From G963663735 sp963663735 (GTDB taxonomy: Bacteria; Acidobacteriota; UBA6911; RPQK01; JAPXNP01): DNA of 64,000 nt. Positions 18,056 through 27,907 of this stretch are shown in pieces; positions within the stretch are counted from its first letter, which is position 1; each line of letters begins with the position of its first letter. The DNA lies in assembly GCA_963663735.2 (NCBI GenBank), contig CAXXHN010000001.1, positions 744,001-808,000 of the forward strand, read 5' to 3'. Made by a program: the position numbers and the translations under genes. Under the pieces are notes generated by a model, which saw nothing but the letters and a program-made list of their open reading frames with translations, was not told the DNA's origin and made no database searches.

Positions 18056-18964
18056 ATGCACATAACCGATATACTTAAGCAGAACAAGCCCTCATTCTCC
18101 TTTGAGTTTTTCCCTCCCAAAACATCGGAAGGGGCCTCAGCTCTTTTCAACACCATAAAACAGCTGGAAAGCTACCGGCCATCTTTCGTCAGCGTAACCT
18201 ATCATGCCGGGAATTCAGCAAAAGACCTGACTCATGACCTGGTGATAAAGATAAAAAACAGCACTAGCCTGGATCCTATCCCCCACCTCATCTGCGCCGG
18301 ACAGACTGTGGAACAGATTTCCGGCATTGTGGAGAGATACGCAAAGTCAGGTGTTTCAAATATCCTGGCCCTGGCTGGAGATCCTTCGAAAAACCTGCCG
18401 GAGGATCCCGGCAACCAAAAGCGATTCAAATGGGCCGCTGAACTGGTCACCTTTATCAAAGCTTTCAATGAAACTGGTCAGCACCCTGATCCCAAGGGAT
18501 TCGGCATTGGGATCGCCGGTTTTCCGGAGGGGCATCCCAGGACCCCCAACCGGCTGCTGGAAATGGACTACCTGAAAGCTAAAGCAGATGCCGGGGCGGA
18601 TTACATCTGCACCCAGCTGTTTTTTGACAACCGCGATTTTTATGATTTCTGCGAAAGATGTGAAATCGCGGGTATACACATCCCGATAATCGCCGGCCTG
18701 ATGCCTGTAACCTCCCTCAGCAGCCTCAACAGGATGGCAGAGCTGGCAGGAGGATCCCGGTTTCCTGCCCCCTTGCTGAAAGCCATAAACCGCTGCAAGG
18801 GAGACGCCGAAGCGATTGAAAGAGTCGGGATACAGTATGCTACCCAGCAGTGCCATGACCTGCTGAACAATGATGTCAGCGGCATCCACTTCTATACCCT
18901 TAACAGGTCTCTGGCTACCAGGGAAATATATGCCAACCTGGGATTTAAACCTGTCCAGGAATAA
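18056..18964 (+). CDS. metF: 5,10-methylenetetrahydrofolate reductase
   Basis: A 302-residue FAD-dependent TIM-barrel enzyme reducing methylene-THF to methyl-THF, the methyl donor for methionine synthesis. Seen are the opening FSFEFFPPKTSEGA with the catalytic Glu (about residue 17), VSVTYHAGNSAKD, HLICAGQTVEQI, the FAD-side NILALAGDPSK, and the C-terminal GIHFYTLNRS. Length equals the usual bacterial MetF. It is preceded by the divergent tRNA-Lys and converges with rfbD 23 bases away. No methionine genes lie nearby and no SAM riboswitch was recognised upstream. Confidence 0.93.
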   Translation: MHITDILKQNKPSFSFEFFPPKTSEGASALFNTIKQLESYRPSFVSVTYHAGNSAKDLTHDLVIKIKNSTSLDPIPHLICAGQTVEQISGIVERYAKSGVSNILALAGDPSKNLPEDPGNQKRFKWAAELVTFIKAFNETGQHPDPKGFGIGIAGFPEGHPRTPNRLLEMDYLKAKADAGADYICTQLFFDNRDFYDFCERCEIAGIHIPIIAGLMPVTSLSSLNRMAELAGGSRFPAPLLKAINRCKGDAEAIERVGIQYATQQCHDLLNNDVSGIHFYTLNRSLATREIYANLGFKPVQE

Positions 18965-18987
18965 CCGGAGTCCAATTAACCAAGGGT

Positions 18988-19872
18988 TTAACAGTTCAGT
19001 TCCCTTAACATTATCTTGAGATTCTCTCTCCAGTGAGATCCCCGAATCCCCAGGTTTTCCCTGATTTCAGAAGTGTCCATCACACTATAGAAAGGCCTGG
19101 CAGCCTGAGTGGGGTGATCTTCTCCAGTGATAGGAAGAATCTCGGCAAATCCCTCCAGGAGCCCCAGCCTGACAGCCTCTTCCTGGATAGCCACGGCAAA
19201 ATCATACCAGGAGGCTACTCCATTATCAGACCAGTGATATGTCCCCCGCAAAACGGGCCTGCGGACAGCCTCCCACAGGACTGCAGCCAGTCCTCCGGCC
19301 CAGGTCGGAGATCCTACCTGGTCATAGACTACTTTAATCTGTTTACCGTTACCCATCATCGGGAGCATGGTCCTGACAAAATTCCTGCCATGACTGGAAT
19401 AAAGCCAGGAAGTCCTGATAACAACCGCATCAGGCAACTCTCTCAGAACAGCCTGTTCCCCCAGGAGTTTTGTCTTTCCATATACGCTCAGGGGCGAGGC
19501 TGGATCAGAAACCCTGTAGGGGCGGCTGGAAGCCCCGTCAAATACAAAATCAGTCGAGATATGGACCAGGCGCGACCCAAAAGACCTGGCTGCTTCAGCC
19601 AGGTTTCCGGCTCCGTCAACATTAACCGCAAAGGCAGTCTTTTTCTCCGTTTCCGCCCGGTCAACAGCTGTATAGGCTGCCGTGTTGATCACGACATCAG
19701 GCCTGAAATCCGCACATAATCCATTAACATGATCCCTGTCAGTAATGTCAGCTTCAGGCAGGTCCACACCCAGGATTTCTATTTCATCAGGGCACCGTTT
19801 CCTCAATTCAAAACCCAGCTGCCCATTTGATCCGGTTATCAATACCTTTTCGACTTTTTTTACTTCTAACAT
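18988..19872 (-). CDS. rfbD: dTDP-4-dehydrorhamnose reductase
   Basis: A 294-residue SDR enzyme that reduces dTDP-4-keto-L-rhamnose to dTDP-L-rhamnose, the last step before rhamnose enters surface polysaccharides. It has the NADPH loop LITGSNGQLGFELR near residue 10, VVINTAAYTAVDRAE near 60, HISTDFVFDG near 104 and the catalytic YGKTKLLGE near 130. The other rml genes are not in the window. Its start lies nine bases after the GH116 gene's stop on the same strand, so it is probably translated from the same message, an unusual partnership. Confidence 0.88.
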   Translation of the reverse strand: MLEVKKVEKVLITGSNGQLGFELRKRCPDEIEILGVDLPEADITDRDHVNGLCADFRPDVVINTAAYTAVDRAETEKKTAFAVNVDGAGNLAEAARSFGSRLVHISTDFVFDGASSRPYRVSDPASPLSVYGKTKLLGEQAVLRELPDAVVIRTSWLYSSHGRNFVRTMLPMMGNGKQIKVVYDQVGSPTWAGGLAAVLWEAVRRPVLRGTYHWSDNGVASWYDFAVAIQEEAVRLGLLEGFAEILPITGEDHPTQAARPFYSVMDTSEIRENLGIRGSHWRENLKIMLRELNC

Positions 19873-19881
19873 CAGCGCCGT

Positions 19882-22641
19882 CTAACTCTCCACCATTTCT
19901 GGATTCTTCATCAGTTTAAAAACCTCAGAGCCCCCTTTTTCAATGTTCAATCCCGGTTCCGGAATATTATACGAAAAACCTCCTGCCCTGATTTCACTCA
20001 GCTTCAGGTTACCCTGGTTTACAGAAACTGTCATTTCCGGGCCTCCTGCCCCTGGTTTGAAATGGATTCCTCCCCAGGCGTATCCGGTTGACCAGAAATG
20101 CTTTCCGGATGTTACTTTTACCTGAAGCTTACGTTCCACAGCGGAGTAGTCAAATCCTGTCAGAGCCAGGACTGCAGCCCAGCTGGCCATGGCCCTTGAA
20201 TAGTGATTCCCGCATTCAGCTTCATTAAAAGGACTACGACGACGGCCGTCGTAGCGAGCCCTTATATCCCTGATGGAAGATAATCCGTCTTCAGTCAATC
20301 CCTCATAAAGCATGCCAATAGCCGCGGTGTATTCAAATCCAGTCATCACCTCAGTAAAGTAGGGAAACGGAAATTCGGGCCTCTCTCTGGGGTAACTGGC
20401 CATCAGGAGTCCAGCTTCGTCTCCCAGAACGAACGACCTCAAGCAATTAAAATGGTCCTCAAAACTGTCCAGGTGATTATATTTCCTGATACTTTCCAGG
20501 GTCTTTTTAACATTCTCCGGTTTAACCAGGTAACCAAGACCGCACACATGGGCCATGAATTGGCCTACCAGCTGGTCCACCAGGCAGCCTTTCCCCAACT
20601 GATAGTCCGGATTGCTTATATCGTCAGCACCCATTCCGATCAATAAACTGGGAGCTACCGACTCTTTGCTTTCCGGAAGCCGTATCTGGTGCTCATAATA
20701 CTCCCCGTTGAAAAGATGATCATCTATCCACCTGCTGCCCCTGCTGTAGAGTTTCCCGCACTTGTCGGCAAACTCATCATCTCCCAGGTACGAAGCCATT
20801 TCAGAGGCTGATTTCAATGCGCCCAGGTACCAGATGCCCATCTGGGGATTAGGTCCGTAATACTCAACATCCATGGTATTGTGCTGGGCCCCTTCCATTA
20901 CCCCATCCTGGTCAGCATCCCACCCACCCTTTATCCAGGCGAATGCCAGGGCTTTCTTCACTTTCGGCCACAGCTTCCTGAGGAATTTTTCATCACCGGA
21001 GAGCTGCCAGTCCCGATATATCTTCATGATGCAGCCCATTTGCCCGTCAGCCGCGGCTTTCCCCCATTCGCTGGCTCTCTCAATGGGGAGATGCACCCTG
21101 AAACTCATCAGCCCATCATCATCAGTGGCCTGCATGAACTCTATTTCCCGCATGGATGAAGCCAGATCTCCGAAAAGGAAAGCAGTGGCCTGTTCATAGT
21201 TCCAGACATGAGTGCAGGAACCAATGCAGCAGCCCTTCTTGTCACCGGCACCTTCAAATCCAAAAAAACGTCCGTCCGGGGTACGGAAACAGACCTGGGT
21301 CCGGTGGGTGCTTATATTAAATAGAGCCGCTTCCTTCACCTCGTCAGGAAGACTGCTTTCCAGGAAAGTGGAAACAAACTCAGAACTCCTGTTTAGCAGA
21401 TCATCCTTCCGGGTTATAAACTTTTCCGCGACATCCCAGGCATCCTTATATTGTCCGGTGTAATAATTACCTATCAGGTCTTCAGGAGCATGCCTGTCCT
21501 TGAACTGGGGAGACCAGGAATACCGGTTAGGGAAATGCCAGGTAATATAAAAAGTTATCTCCCGGGTACTTCCCGCAGCTAAACCGGTCTTCGCGGCAAG
21601 TGACGCTGTAGGAGAATCGCTTCCTGATTCAGGACGCTCATCCAGAAGGCCGTCCTCCGAAAAATCCCCCCAGAAATCCAGCCAGGAATTTCCCCAGTTC
21701 TGCTTCTCCCAGGCGGTTCTGCAAGTAACCTTACAGTCTGTGTCGGTAGTGAGGGCCAAGGTGCCCCACTGCGGATAGTGAGTAGGAACTCCGTCAGTCG
21801 ACATAAAAACTCCCTTGAAACCCCGGCCTTCCCTGAACTGGTTCCTGTTCTTGCTGGCCCCGATCGAATAAGGATCACCTTTCCAGTCACGATCCTGTTC
21901 CCATCCGTCATTCCCGATGTAGTTAGGCAGACTGCCGCAAATTGAAATATCAATATCAGAAGCCGTTTTGTTGGTTATCGAATAAGTCAGGGAAACAACA
22001 GGAATCGAACTGGAATCAACATCGGCAGGTATCAAAGGATTAAAAGCTTTCAGGGAGACCCGCACCGGCATGGTAGGATCATCAAGATTTACCCGGCCGA
22101 AAGGATAAGCTGTGTCAAAATAACAATTCTTGAATCGGGGCAGATTCTCGTTGGCGGCGCGGCTCCCATGACTTCCTTCATACTCAAAATAATCCAGAGG
22201 CCCTTCCAACAGCCTGGTTTTTTTCCTTCCACCTGCATCTTCAGTGTAGAGAATAAAACATGGGTAAACTTCTCCATTGTGGGGAATAAACCCTTTAGCA
22301 GGGCGGTTCATTATTTCCCAGTCCCTCAGGTCACCACGGCCTCCAAGCGATACGGTACCGGTTCCGATACCCCCCAGCGGAAGGGCAATCTTTGACAGGT
22401 ATTCATGTGGATATTGTTTAAATGATGGCCATTTACCACAGGATTCGGGCTCTTCAAAAATGGATTTTCGGTAGAAAGGTTTGTCCCCTGCTTCGGCTAA
22501 AGTTCCGGCAGACCCGGCCATCACTGCTCCAAGACCGATGGTTTTCACAAAATCTCTGCGGTCAACTCCAGCACAGTTACATCGGGTTGAACTACCCCCG
22601 GTATTTTTTTCAGTTCCAGTTGTTACATTCTTTCTGGCCAT
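19882..22641 (-). CDS. Tat-exported GH116-type glycoside hydrolase (GBA2-like/DUF608)
   Basis: A 919-residue enzyme of the bile-acid beta-glucosidase (GBA2) type, family GH116, acting on beta-glucosides or beta-xylosides. A Tat signal (DRRDFVKTIGLGAV) follows a Cys-rich stretch near residue 25. The N-terminal beta-sandwich starts with ALPLGGIGTGTVSLGGRGDL. The C-terminal (alpha/alpha)6 catalytic domain has YEQATAFLFGDLASSMREIE and GAQHNTMDVEYYGPNPQMG, the latter the expected acid/base region. The family's usual length is 800-950. The start is ATG 22641 with GGAG nine bases upstream. It lies between the GH95 gene (90-base gap) and rfbD, probably one transcription unit for glycan breakdown. The exact substrate is not shown. 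Confidence 0.85.
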   Translation of the reverse strand: MARKNVTTGTEKNTGGSSTRCNCAGVDRRDFVKTIGLGAVMAGSAGTLAEAGDKPFYRKSIFEEPESCGKWPSFKQYPHEYLSKIALPLGGIGTGTVSLGGRGDLRDWEIMNRPAKGFIPHNGEVYPCFILYTEDAGGRKKTRLLEGPLDYFEYEGSHGSRAANENLPRFKNCYFDTAYPFGRVNLDDPTMPVRVSLKAFNPLIPADVDSSSIPVVSLTYSITNKTASDIDISICGSLPNYIGNDGWEQDRDWKGDPYSIGASKNRNQFREGRGFKGVFMSTDGVPTHYPQWGTLALTTDTDCKVTCRTAWEKQNWGNSWLDFWGDFSEDGLLDERPESGSDSPTASLAAKTGLAAGSTREITFYITWHFPNRYSWSPQFKDRHAPEDLIGNYYTGQYKDAWDVAEKFITRKDDLLNRSSEFVSTFLESSLPDEVKEAALFNISTHRTQVCFRTPDGRFFGFEGAGDKKGCCIGSCTHVWNYEQATAFLFGDLASSMREIEFMQATDDDGLMSFRVHLPIERASEWGKAAADGQMGCIMKIYRDWQLSGDEKFLRKLWPKVKKALAFAWIKGGWDADQDGVMEGAQHNTMDVEYYGPNPQMGIWYLGALKSASEMASYLGDDEFADKCGKLYSRGSRWIDDHLFNGEYYEHQIRLPESKESVAPSLLIGMGADDISNPDYQLGKGCLVDQLVGQFMAHVCGLGYLVKPENVKKTLESIRKYNHLDSFEDHFNCLRSFVLGDEAGLLMASYPRERPEFPFPYFTEVMTGFEYTAAIGMLYEGLTEDGLSSIRDIRARYDGRRRSPFNEAECGNHYSRAMASWAAVLALTGFDYSAVERKLQVKVTSGKHFWSTGYAWGGIHFKPGAGGPEMTVSVNQGNLKLSEIRAGGFSYNIPEPGLNIEKGGSEVFKLMKNPEMVES

Positions 22642-22731
22642 AACCAAGATCTCCTCTTCCCTGTCAAACTGTCCGCTGAACCCGATTCATACGGGACCAG
22701 TAACAGCAAATAAACCATTAATCCAAGCCTG

Positions 22732-25191
22732 TTAAAACTTCAATGTATACTTCCGGTTTTTTTCCCAGTTGATTTCATAGGATCCTTTTCCCAGGTCCTG
22801 GTACTCAAATTCCCTGCCATCCTCTCGAAGGGACAGGAGTCTCTTCCCTTCGGGAATCCTGATTCTCAGGGTCTTGCTGTCCTGGCCGGATGGTGAGCCA
22901 AAAGCAGCGGAAGTGTCAATTGTCCCGGTAACTCCATCAGGAGACCATCCCAGGTCAACTTCAAATCCCCCCCTGGCCTTAAATCCTGAAAGTTTTCCAG
23001 TATTCCAGGCTTCAGGAAGAGCCGGGAGCAGGGCCAATTCATCCTGGTGGCTCTGCAGAAGCATCTCGGATATTCCCGCGGCCGCGCCGAAATTTCCATC
23101 AATCTGGAAGGGAGGATGGTTATCAAACAGGTTTGGAAGCATCGATTTCTGCCAAAGAAGCTGGACATGCTTCCAGGCTTCCTCACCATTAAGAAGACGG
23201 GAATAAAAATTGATAAGCCAGGCCCGGCTCCAGCCGGTATGCCCACCTCCGTTGGCCAGTCGGTGTTCCAGGGAAGCCGAAGCAGCCTCCATCAGCTCAG
23301 GGGTGTACCGCCATGTAAACTGGCGCCCCGGATGCAACCCGAAAAGATGCGACATATGGCGGTGTCCGGGATCAACCTCCTTCAGGTTCCTGTTCCATTC
23401 CATCAGCCTGCCGTCAGGAGCTATTTCAGGTCCAGCCAGTTTTTCCCTGGCAGCCGAGACTTCCTCAACAAAGGAATCACTTATTCCCAGTACTTCAGAA
23501 GCTTCCAGGCAGTTGCTGAACAGGTCCCAAATAATCTGCTGGTCCATGGCCGGGCCCATGGACAAATGGGCTTCTTTTCCCTCCGGTGTATAAAACGCGT
23601 TTTCGGGGGAATTAACCGGGCCGCTGACCAGCTTTCCTGTTTCAGGGTCCTCCACCAGCCAGTCCAGAAAGAACTCAGCGGAGCCCTTCATGGCCGGCCA
23701 GGCTCTATCTGCCAGAAACTCCCGGTCACCCGTATAAAGATAGTGTTCCCACATATGGCGGGTCACCCAGGCTCCGCCGGTGAGCCACATTCCGTACTGC
23801 GGTTCCCCGATCGGACTGGTAAACCACCAGGCATCCGTGGTGTGGTGAGCTACCCACCCGTCACAATTGTATACATCACGAGCCGTAACACGGCCTCTCT
23901 CCATGATCCCGTCTATCAGGTCAAACAAAGGCTCCTGCATTTCCGGGAGACCGGACACTTCCGACGGCCAGTAATTCATCTGAATATTGATATTTATGTG
24001 GTAATCGCAATTCCATGGGGCCTCGATATGCTCGTTCCATATGCCCTGGAGATTTGCAGGCATGCAACCGGGACGTGACGAACTGATCAACAAGTATCTG
24101 CCATAATGATAAAGCAGGGCATCCAGCATCGGGTCTGGGTTCCCCTCCTGCACTGAACGGAGGCGGATATTGGTTGGCAGGTCCGGGGCGGGATCAGGAC
24201 CAAGTTCCAATTCCACCCGGTTGAACCAGGCCTGGTATTCGTCTAAATGCGCCTGTTTCAATTCAGGATAGGAAATGCCGGACAATGCCGATAATCGCGC
24301 TTCGCAGGTTTCTCCCGGATCAGTTCCGCGGTAATCAGTGGCGGCAGCAAGCAGCAGCGTCACGGAGTCTGCTCCGGACACTTCCAGATGGTTATCAATA
24401 ACCTGAATCCGACTGTTATCTCCCTCAACCTGTGGCACAAGCCGGACCTGGTAGCGGACCCCGTCAAAGCTACGTCGAGATTTTTTATCCAGGCCGATGC
24501 CAACCTTGGAACTTTGTTCTATCGGAGCTTCACCGGGATCTTCCCCTTGCCTGACTCTGCCTTTCATGACCAGTACATTACCTTCGGCAATTGTCTCAAA
24601 CTGCTGGGGGCGTTCCAGGTTTATGACACAATCAAGGCCTCCCGGTTTACTGCTCTCCAGGCGGACGGCCAGTACCTGCCCCGGGGCCGAAGAGAACACC
24701 TCCCGCGTGTACAAGGCATCACCCCGTCGATAGCTTACCCTGGCTATTGCCTGGTTGAGATTGAGCTCCCTCCTGTAGGATTCGGCATGGCCATGTCCCG
24801 GGAAGCTGATCCTTAAATCCCCGAGTGTCTGGTAGCTGCGAATCCAGCGCTCCGACTGGAATTTCTCATGCATAAGCTGCTCAGCTTCCAGGTATTTTTC
24901 GGCAAAGGCAAGCTCCCTGGCCTTTGCCAGGTATTTCCACGCTCCCTTTCTATCGCGGTCAACCGGACTTCCCGCCCACATGGTATCTTCATTCAGCTGC
25001 AGTCTCTCTTCTTCAATACCGCCGAAAACCATCGCTCCCAGGTTCCCGTTTCCGACCGGCAGAGCTTCGGACCATACTTCAGCCGGATTTTCGAACCAGA
25101 GACTCCATTCAGCCTGATCTTCGTTTTGAATGGTTTTACAGCCGGGAATCAAAATCAACGCTAACCCCAGGTATAAAAATAATTTCTTCAT
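22732..25191 (-). CDS. GH95 family glycoside hydrolase (alpha-L-fucosidase/galactosidase) lipoprotein
   Basis: An 819-residue GH95 enzyme. These inverting enzymes release alpha-1,2-linked L-fucose or, in some members, L-galactose. The opening WSEALPVGNGNLGAMVFGG and LQLNEDTMWAGSP are diagnostic; QMNYWPSEVSGL, SPENAF, HMSHLFGLHPGRQF, HTGWSRAWLINFYSRL and QIDGNFGAAAGISEML follow in the usual order. The N-terminus MKKLFLYLGLALILIPGCK is a lipoprotein signal with the lipobox ending in Cys near 18, so it is anchored to a membrane facing outward. ATG 25191 is chosen because GGAG lies eight bases before it. It is followed by the GH116 gene on the same strand. Confidence 0.92.
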   Translation of the reverse strand: MKKLFLYLGLALILIPGCKTIQNEDQAEWSLWFENPAEVWSEALPVGNGNLGAMVFGGIEEERLQLNEDTMWAGSPVDRDRKGAWKYLAKARELAFAEKYLEAEQLMHEKFQSERWIRSYQTLGDLRISFPGHGHAESYRRELNLNQAIARVSYRRGDALYTREVFSSAPGQVLAVRLESSKPGGLDCVINLERPQQFETIAEGNVLVMKGRVRQGEDPGEAPIEQSSKVGIGLDKKSRRSFDGVRYQVRLVPQVEGDNSRIQVIDNHLEVSGADSVTLLLAAATDYRGTDPGETCEARLSALSGISYPELKQAHLDEYQAWFNRVELELGPDPAPDLPTNIRLRSVQEGNPDPMLDALLYHYGRYLLISSSRPGCMPANLQGIWNEHIEAPWNCDYHININIQMNYWPSEVSGLPEMQEPLFDLIDGIMERGRVTARDVYNCDGWVAHHTTDAWWFTSPIGEPQYGMWLTGGAWVTRHMWEHYLYTGDREFLADRAWPAMKGSAEFFLDWLVEDPETGKLVSGPVNSPENAFYTPEGKEAHLSMGPAMDQQIIWDLFSNCLEASEVLGISDSFVEEVSAAREKLAGPEIAPDGRLMEWNRNLKEVDPGHRHMSHLFGLHPGRQFTWRYTPELMEAASASLEHRLANGGGHTGWSRAWLINFYSRLLNGEEAWKHVQLLWQKSMLPNLFDNHPPFQIDGNFGAAAGISEMLLQSHQDELALLPALPEAWNTGKLSGFKARGGFEVDLGWSPDGVTGTIDTSAAFGSPSGQDSKTLRIRIPEGKRLLSLREDGREFEYQDLGKGSYEINWEKNRKYTLKF

Positions 25192-25282
25192 CACAACCAC
25201 TCCAGCTCAACCTGCCATAGATCGGTATTAAAACAGCCGATACCAAACCTTCAAAAAAATCTATTCCGCAAACCTGGCAAGG

Positions 25283-26155
25283 TTAAATCTCTGGTTCTTT
25301 TCCATTAGCGGGCATCAGGTCCACTTCATGAAAATCCTTGATTATTTCCAGCACCCTCTCAGGATTATCGGCGTACTGGATCAGTTCCAGATCCCTGTCG
25401 GAAATCGTGCCTTCATCCGCCAGCACTTCAACATTAATCACCCGCTTCCAGAAATCACGCCCATATAAAATTACGGGGATCTTCTGCATCCTGTTGGTCT
25501 GCCTGAGAGTCAACGCGTCAAACATCTCATCCAATGTGCCAAATCCTCCGGGAAAGATAACCAGGGCCCCGGCTCTGAGAAGAAAATGCATCTTTCTCAA
25601 TCCAAAATACCTGAAGCGGAAACAAAGATGGGGATCAACGTAGGAATTGGGAGCCTGCTCCTTTGGAAGGGTTATGTTCAGCCCGACTGACTTAATCCCG
25701 GCTTCCCAGGCGCCGCGATTGGCTGCTTCCATGATTCCAGGCCCTCCACCGGTTACCAGCGCGCAGTCGTCCCTGTTGTTCTCTTTCAGCCATTTCCCCA
25801 GAATTCTGCCGAATTCCCGAGCGTCATTATAATATTTGCTCTTCTCCAGCACTTTCCTGGCTACTTCCTCTTCGCGCTTGAGGCTCATATTATCAGGATG
25901 CTCTTTTAGGGATTCCTGGACAATCTCCAACCGGTCTTCGGCTTTTTTTGCAGGCACAATCTGGGTTCCCCCAAACACTACGAATGTCTGCTTTATCCCC
26001 TCTTCCTTAAAAGCAAGTTCCGGTTTAAGCAGTTCGAGCTGCATGCGTACCGGTCTCAGATCATTCTTGGACAGGAACTCAAAGTCATTCTCCACCAGCC
26101 TGTAACTTGGTGAAAGCATTATTTTTTCTATTCTTTTTGATTCTTCGTCAGTCAT
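25283..26155 (-). CDS. LOG-family (TIGR00730-like) nucleotide 5'-monophosphate nucleosidase
   Basis: A 290-residue Rossmann-fold protein of the LOG/PpnN group, often mislabelled lysine decarboxylase. Family enzymes hydrolyse the N-glycosidic bond of nucleoside monophosphates. Signatures are ALVTGGGPGIMEAANRGAW near 155 and VIFPGGFGTLDEMFDAL near 213. The protein has an N-terminal extension of about 90 residues before the Rossmann core, seen also in the larger LOG type. The neighbours are a Tat oxidoreductase upstream and GH95 downstream on the same strand, with gaps of about 147 and 91 bases, so operon membership is unclear. Confidence 0.82.
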   Translation of the reverse strand: MTDEESKRIEKIMLSPSYRLVENDFEFLSKNDLRPVRMQLELLKPELAFKEEGIKQTFVVFGGTQIVPAKKAEDRLEIVQESLKEHPDNMSLKREEEVARKVLEKSKYYNDAREFGRILGKWLKENNRDDCALVTGGGPGIMEAANRGAWEAGIKSVGLNITLPKEQAPNSYVDPHLCFRFRYFGLRKMHFLLRAGALVIFPGGFGTLDEMFDALTLRQTNRMQKIPVILYGRDFWKRVINVEVLADEGTISDRDLELIQYADNPERVLEIIKDFHEVDLMPANGKEPEI

Positions 26156-26302
26156 GGTTTCTGTTCCCTCTAGTTGTGATTCTATGGAAAACCCGGTTAA
26201 TCACCGCCATTTGCCTTGGAACCGGCAACTCATGGCTGTTGCCCGTTTTGCCCGACTCCTTTTGCCAGGCCGACGGCTTCCCGGTTTTTTTACTGTGACT
26301 CC

Positions 26303-27688
26303 CTAGAGAACCCACGGTTTCCGGTAGTCATATTGTAACAACTTGTTCGCTTCCTTATTATTGATAATCTCTTCCTTCTCCGCATCCCAGTTAATAACAG
26401 AACCCGTTTCCAGGGCTATGGTTGCCAGGTGGGCAAACGTGGTTGACCTATGCCCCTTTTCCAGTGAACAGTGGCACTCCGCGCGGCTCTTGACACAGTC
26501 CAGAAAATTCCTGACATGTTTGTCAGTCATGTTACCCTGTACAATACTCACCCTCTCCTCAAAAGCCGGAGAATCCTCTACCCGGTACTGCCCTTTATCG
26601 GTTGGCCAGATCGAATATCCTACTTCTTCTCCATAGGCGTTATCCATTACAGCCGTACCTTGAGTTCCCCTGAGCTCTACTTCTCCCCTCAGCAGGGTAT
26701 CCTTTACTCCTGAAGCCTCGTATTGTCCAAACACCAGAATCGCTCCGGAAGGCATCCTGAAGGTCACCTCCAGGGTATCGGGGATAGTCCTGTCATCATC
26801 TACTGCTAATTTCCCTCCCATGGCTGTTACGGAAACAGGAGCTTTCTCATCTAACATCCAGCGGATGGCATCAAAATAATGAACTCCCCAGTTTCCCAGC
26901 TGAGAAGAATAATTCTTCCACCACCTGAATTTATAAGGGTGTATATTCTCCTGGTAATCCTGCCAGGCCCTGGGGCCAAGCCACATATCCCAATCCAGTT
27001 CTCCGGGAGGATCTGTCACCGGATACCTGCCAATGCCGCCAGGAGCCATGTTGCTGACCCTGTAAGCCCTGGCAGTGGTTATTTTCCCAATGGATCCATC
27101 TCTGATTTTATTCCGGAAGCTGGCATAGGCTGCTGAAGACCGGCGCTGCAGACCTACCTGGACAACCCGGCCGTTTCTTTCGGCAGCCTCAACCATCCGG
27201 CGGCCTTCCACTACAGAAATGGTCAGCGGCTTCTCTACGTATACGTCCTTTCCGCTCTCGCAAGCCTGTATAGCCTGTATAGCATGCCAATGATCCGGGG
27301 TGGCAATGACAACTGCATCCAGATCCTTCATTTCCAGCATCTTCCTGAAATCCTTGAAGCGCTGAACATCGCCTTGTACCTGCTCATCCATCCGGGGAAT
27401 GTTCCCCTCGATTTCCCGTTTCAAAGAATCAGGTATCTTGGCGGGATCCCGGTATAAATAGGGCTCATAAACATCACAGTAAGCGGCAACCTCGCAGTCA
27501 TCATTTTTAAGAAATGACTGAAGAAGCTGGGTGCCACGGTTCCCTATCCCAATAAACCCGGTCCTGATCCGGTCATTTGCTCCCATTATCCTGTATGTGC
27601 GGGATGTGGCTATCGCCGCACTCATCGTGGCGGTAACAGAAGTACCCAGAAAACCTCTCCTTGTAAACTTCCTGTCCTTAACTGCCAT
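26303..27688 (-). CDS. Tat-exported Gfo/Idh/MocA family oxidoreductase
   Basis: A 461-residue paralogue of the proteins at 6964 and 39799. The Tat motif is KFTRRGFLGTSVT near residue 7; the NAD-binding loop TGFIGIGNRGTQL is near 43; the EKP motif is KDVYVEKPLTISV near 149. The substrate domain includes WWKNYSSQLGNWGVHYFDAIRW and the closing region CHCSLEKGHRSTTFAHL. GGAGG lies eight bases before the ATG. Members of this exported group oxidise sugars or glycosides in the periplasm; no substrate can be assigned. It heads a minus-strand run that includes the LOG protein, GH95, GH116 and rfbD. Confidence 0.9.
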   Translation of the reverse strand: MAVKDRKFTRRGFLGTSVTATMSAAIATSRTYRIMGANDRIRTGFIGIGNRGTQLLQSFLKNDDCEVAAYCDVYEPYLYRDPAKIPDSLKREIEGNIPRMDEQVQGDVQRFKDFRKMLEMKDLDAVVIATPDHWHAIQAIQACESGKDVYVEKPLTISVVEGRRMVEAAERNGRVVQVGLQRRSSAAYASFRNKIRDGSIGKITTARAYRVSNMAPGGIGRYPVTDPPGELDWDMWLGPRAWQDYQENIHPYKFRWWKNYSSQLGNWGVHYFDAIRWMLDEKAPVSVTAMGGKLAVDDDRTIPDTLEVTFRMPSGAILVFGQYEASGVKDTLLRGEVELRGTQGTAVMDNAYGEEVGYSIWPTDKGQYRVEDSPAFEERVSIVQGNMTDKHVRNFLDCVKSRAECHCSLEKGHRSTTFAHLATIALETGSVINWDAEKEEIINNKEANKLLQYDYRKPWVL

Positions 27689-27907
27689 AATTAAACCTCC
27701 CTGCCGGTGCCGAAAATATTAAAATCCGGAATTCCGGTGATGATTAAAACAATTCCCTTTATTCTTACACTAAGGAGATGAAGGACCAAACGTTTTTTCG
27801 AACGTTATTAAAATTAGCAGGAATCAGAGATACACATCAAAAAACGCCCGCTATACCCGTGGTCGGAAGTTATGGCCAGCAAATCTGTATGCTGATATAG
27901 TAGGCTG

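Noticed and set aside
20228..20252. CTACGACG/CGTCGTAG inverted repeat inside the GH116 gene
   Set aside because: It encodes an Arg-rich stretch of the protein in frame, and no second copy was seen; probably chance from codon use.
23047..24078. A 343-codon plus-strand frame opposite the GH95 gene
   Set aside because: It is a shadow of GC-rich codon use in GH95; GH95 motifs on the minus strand are unmistakable.
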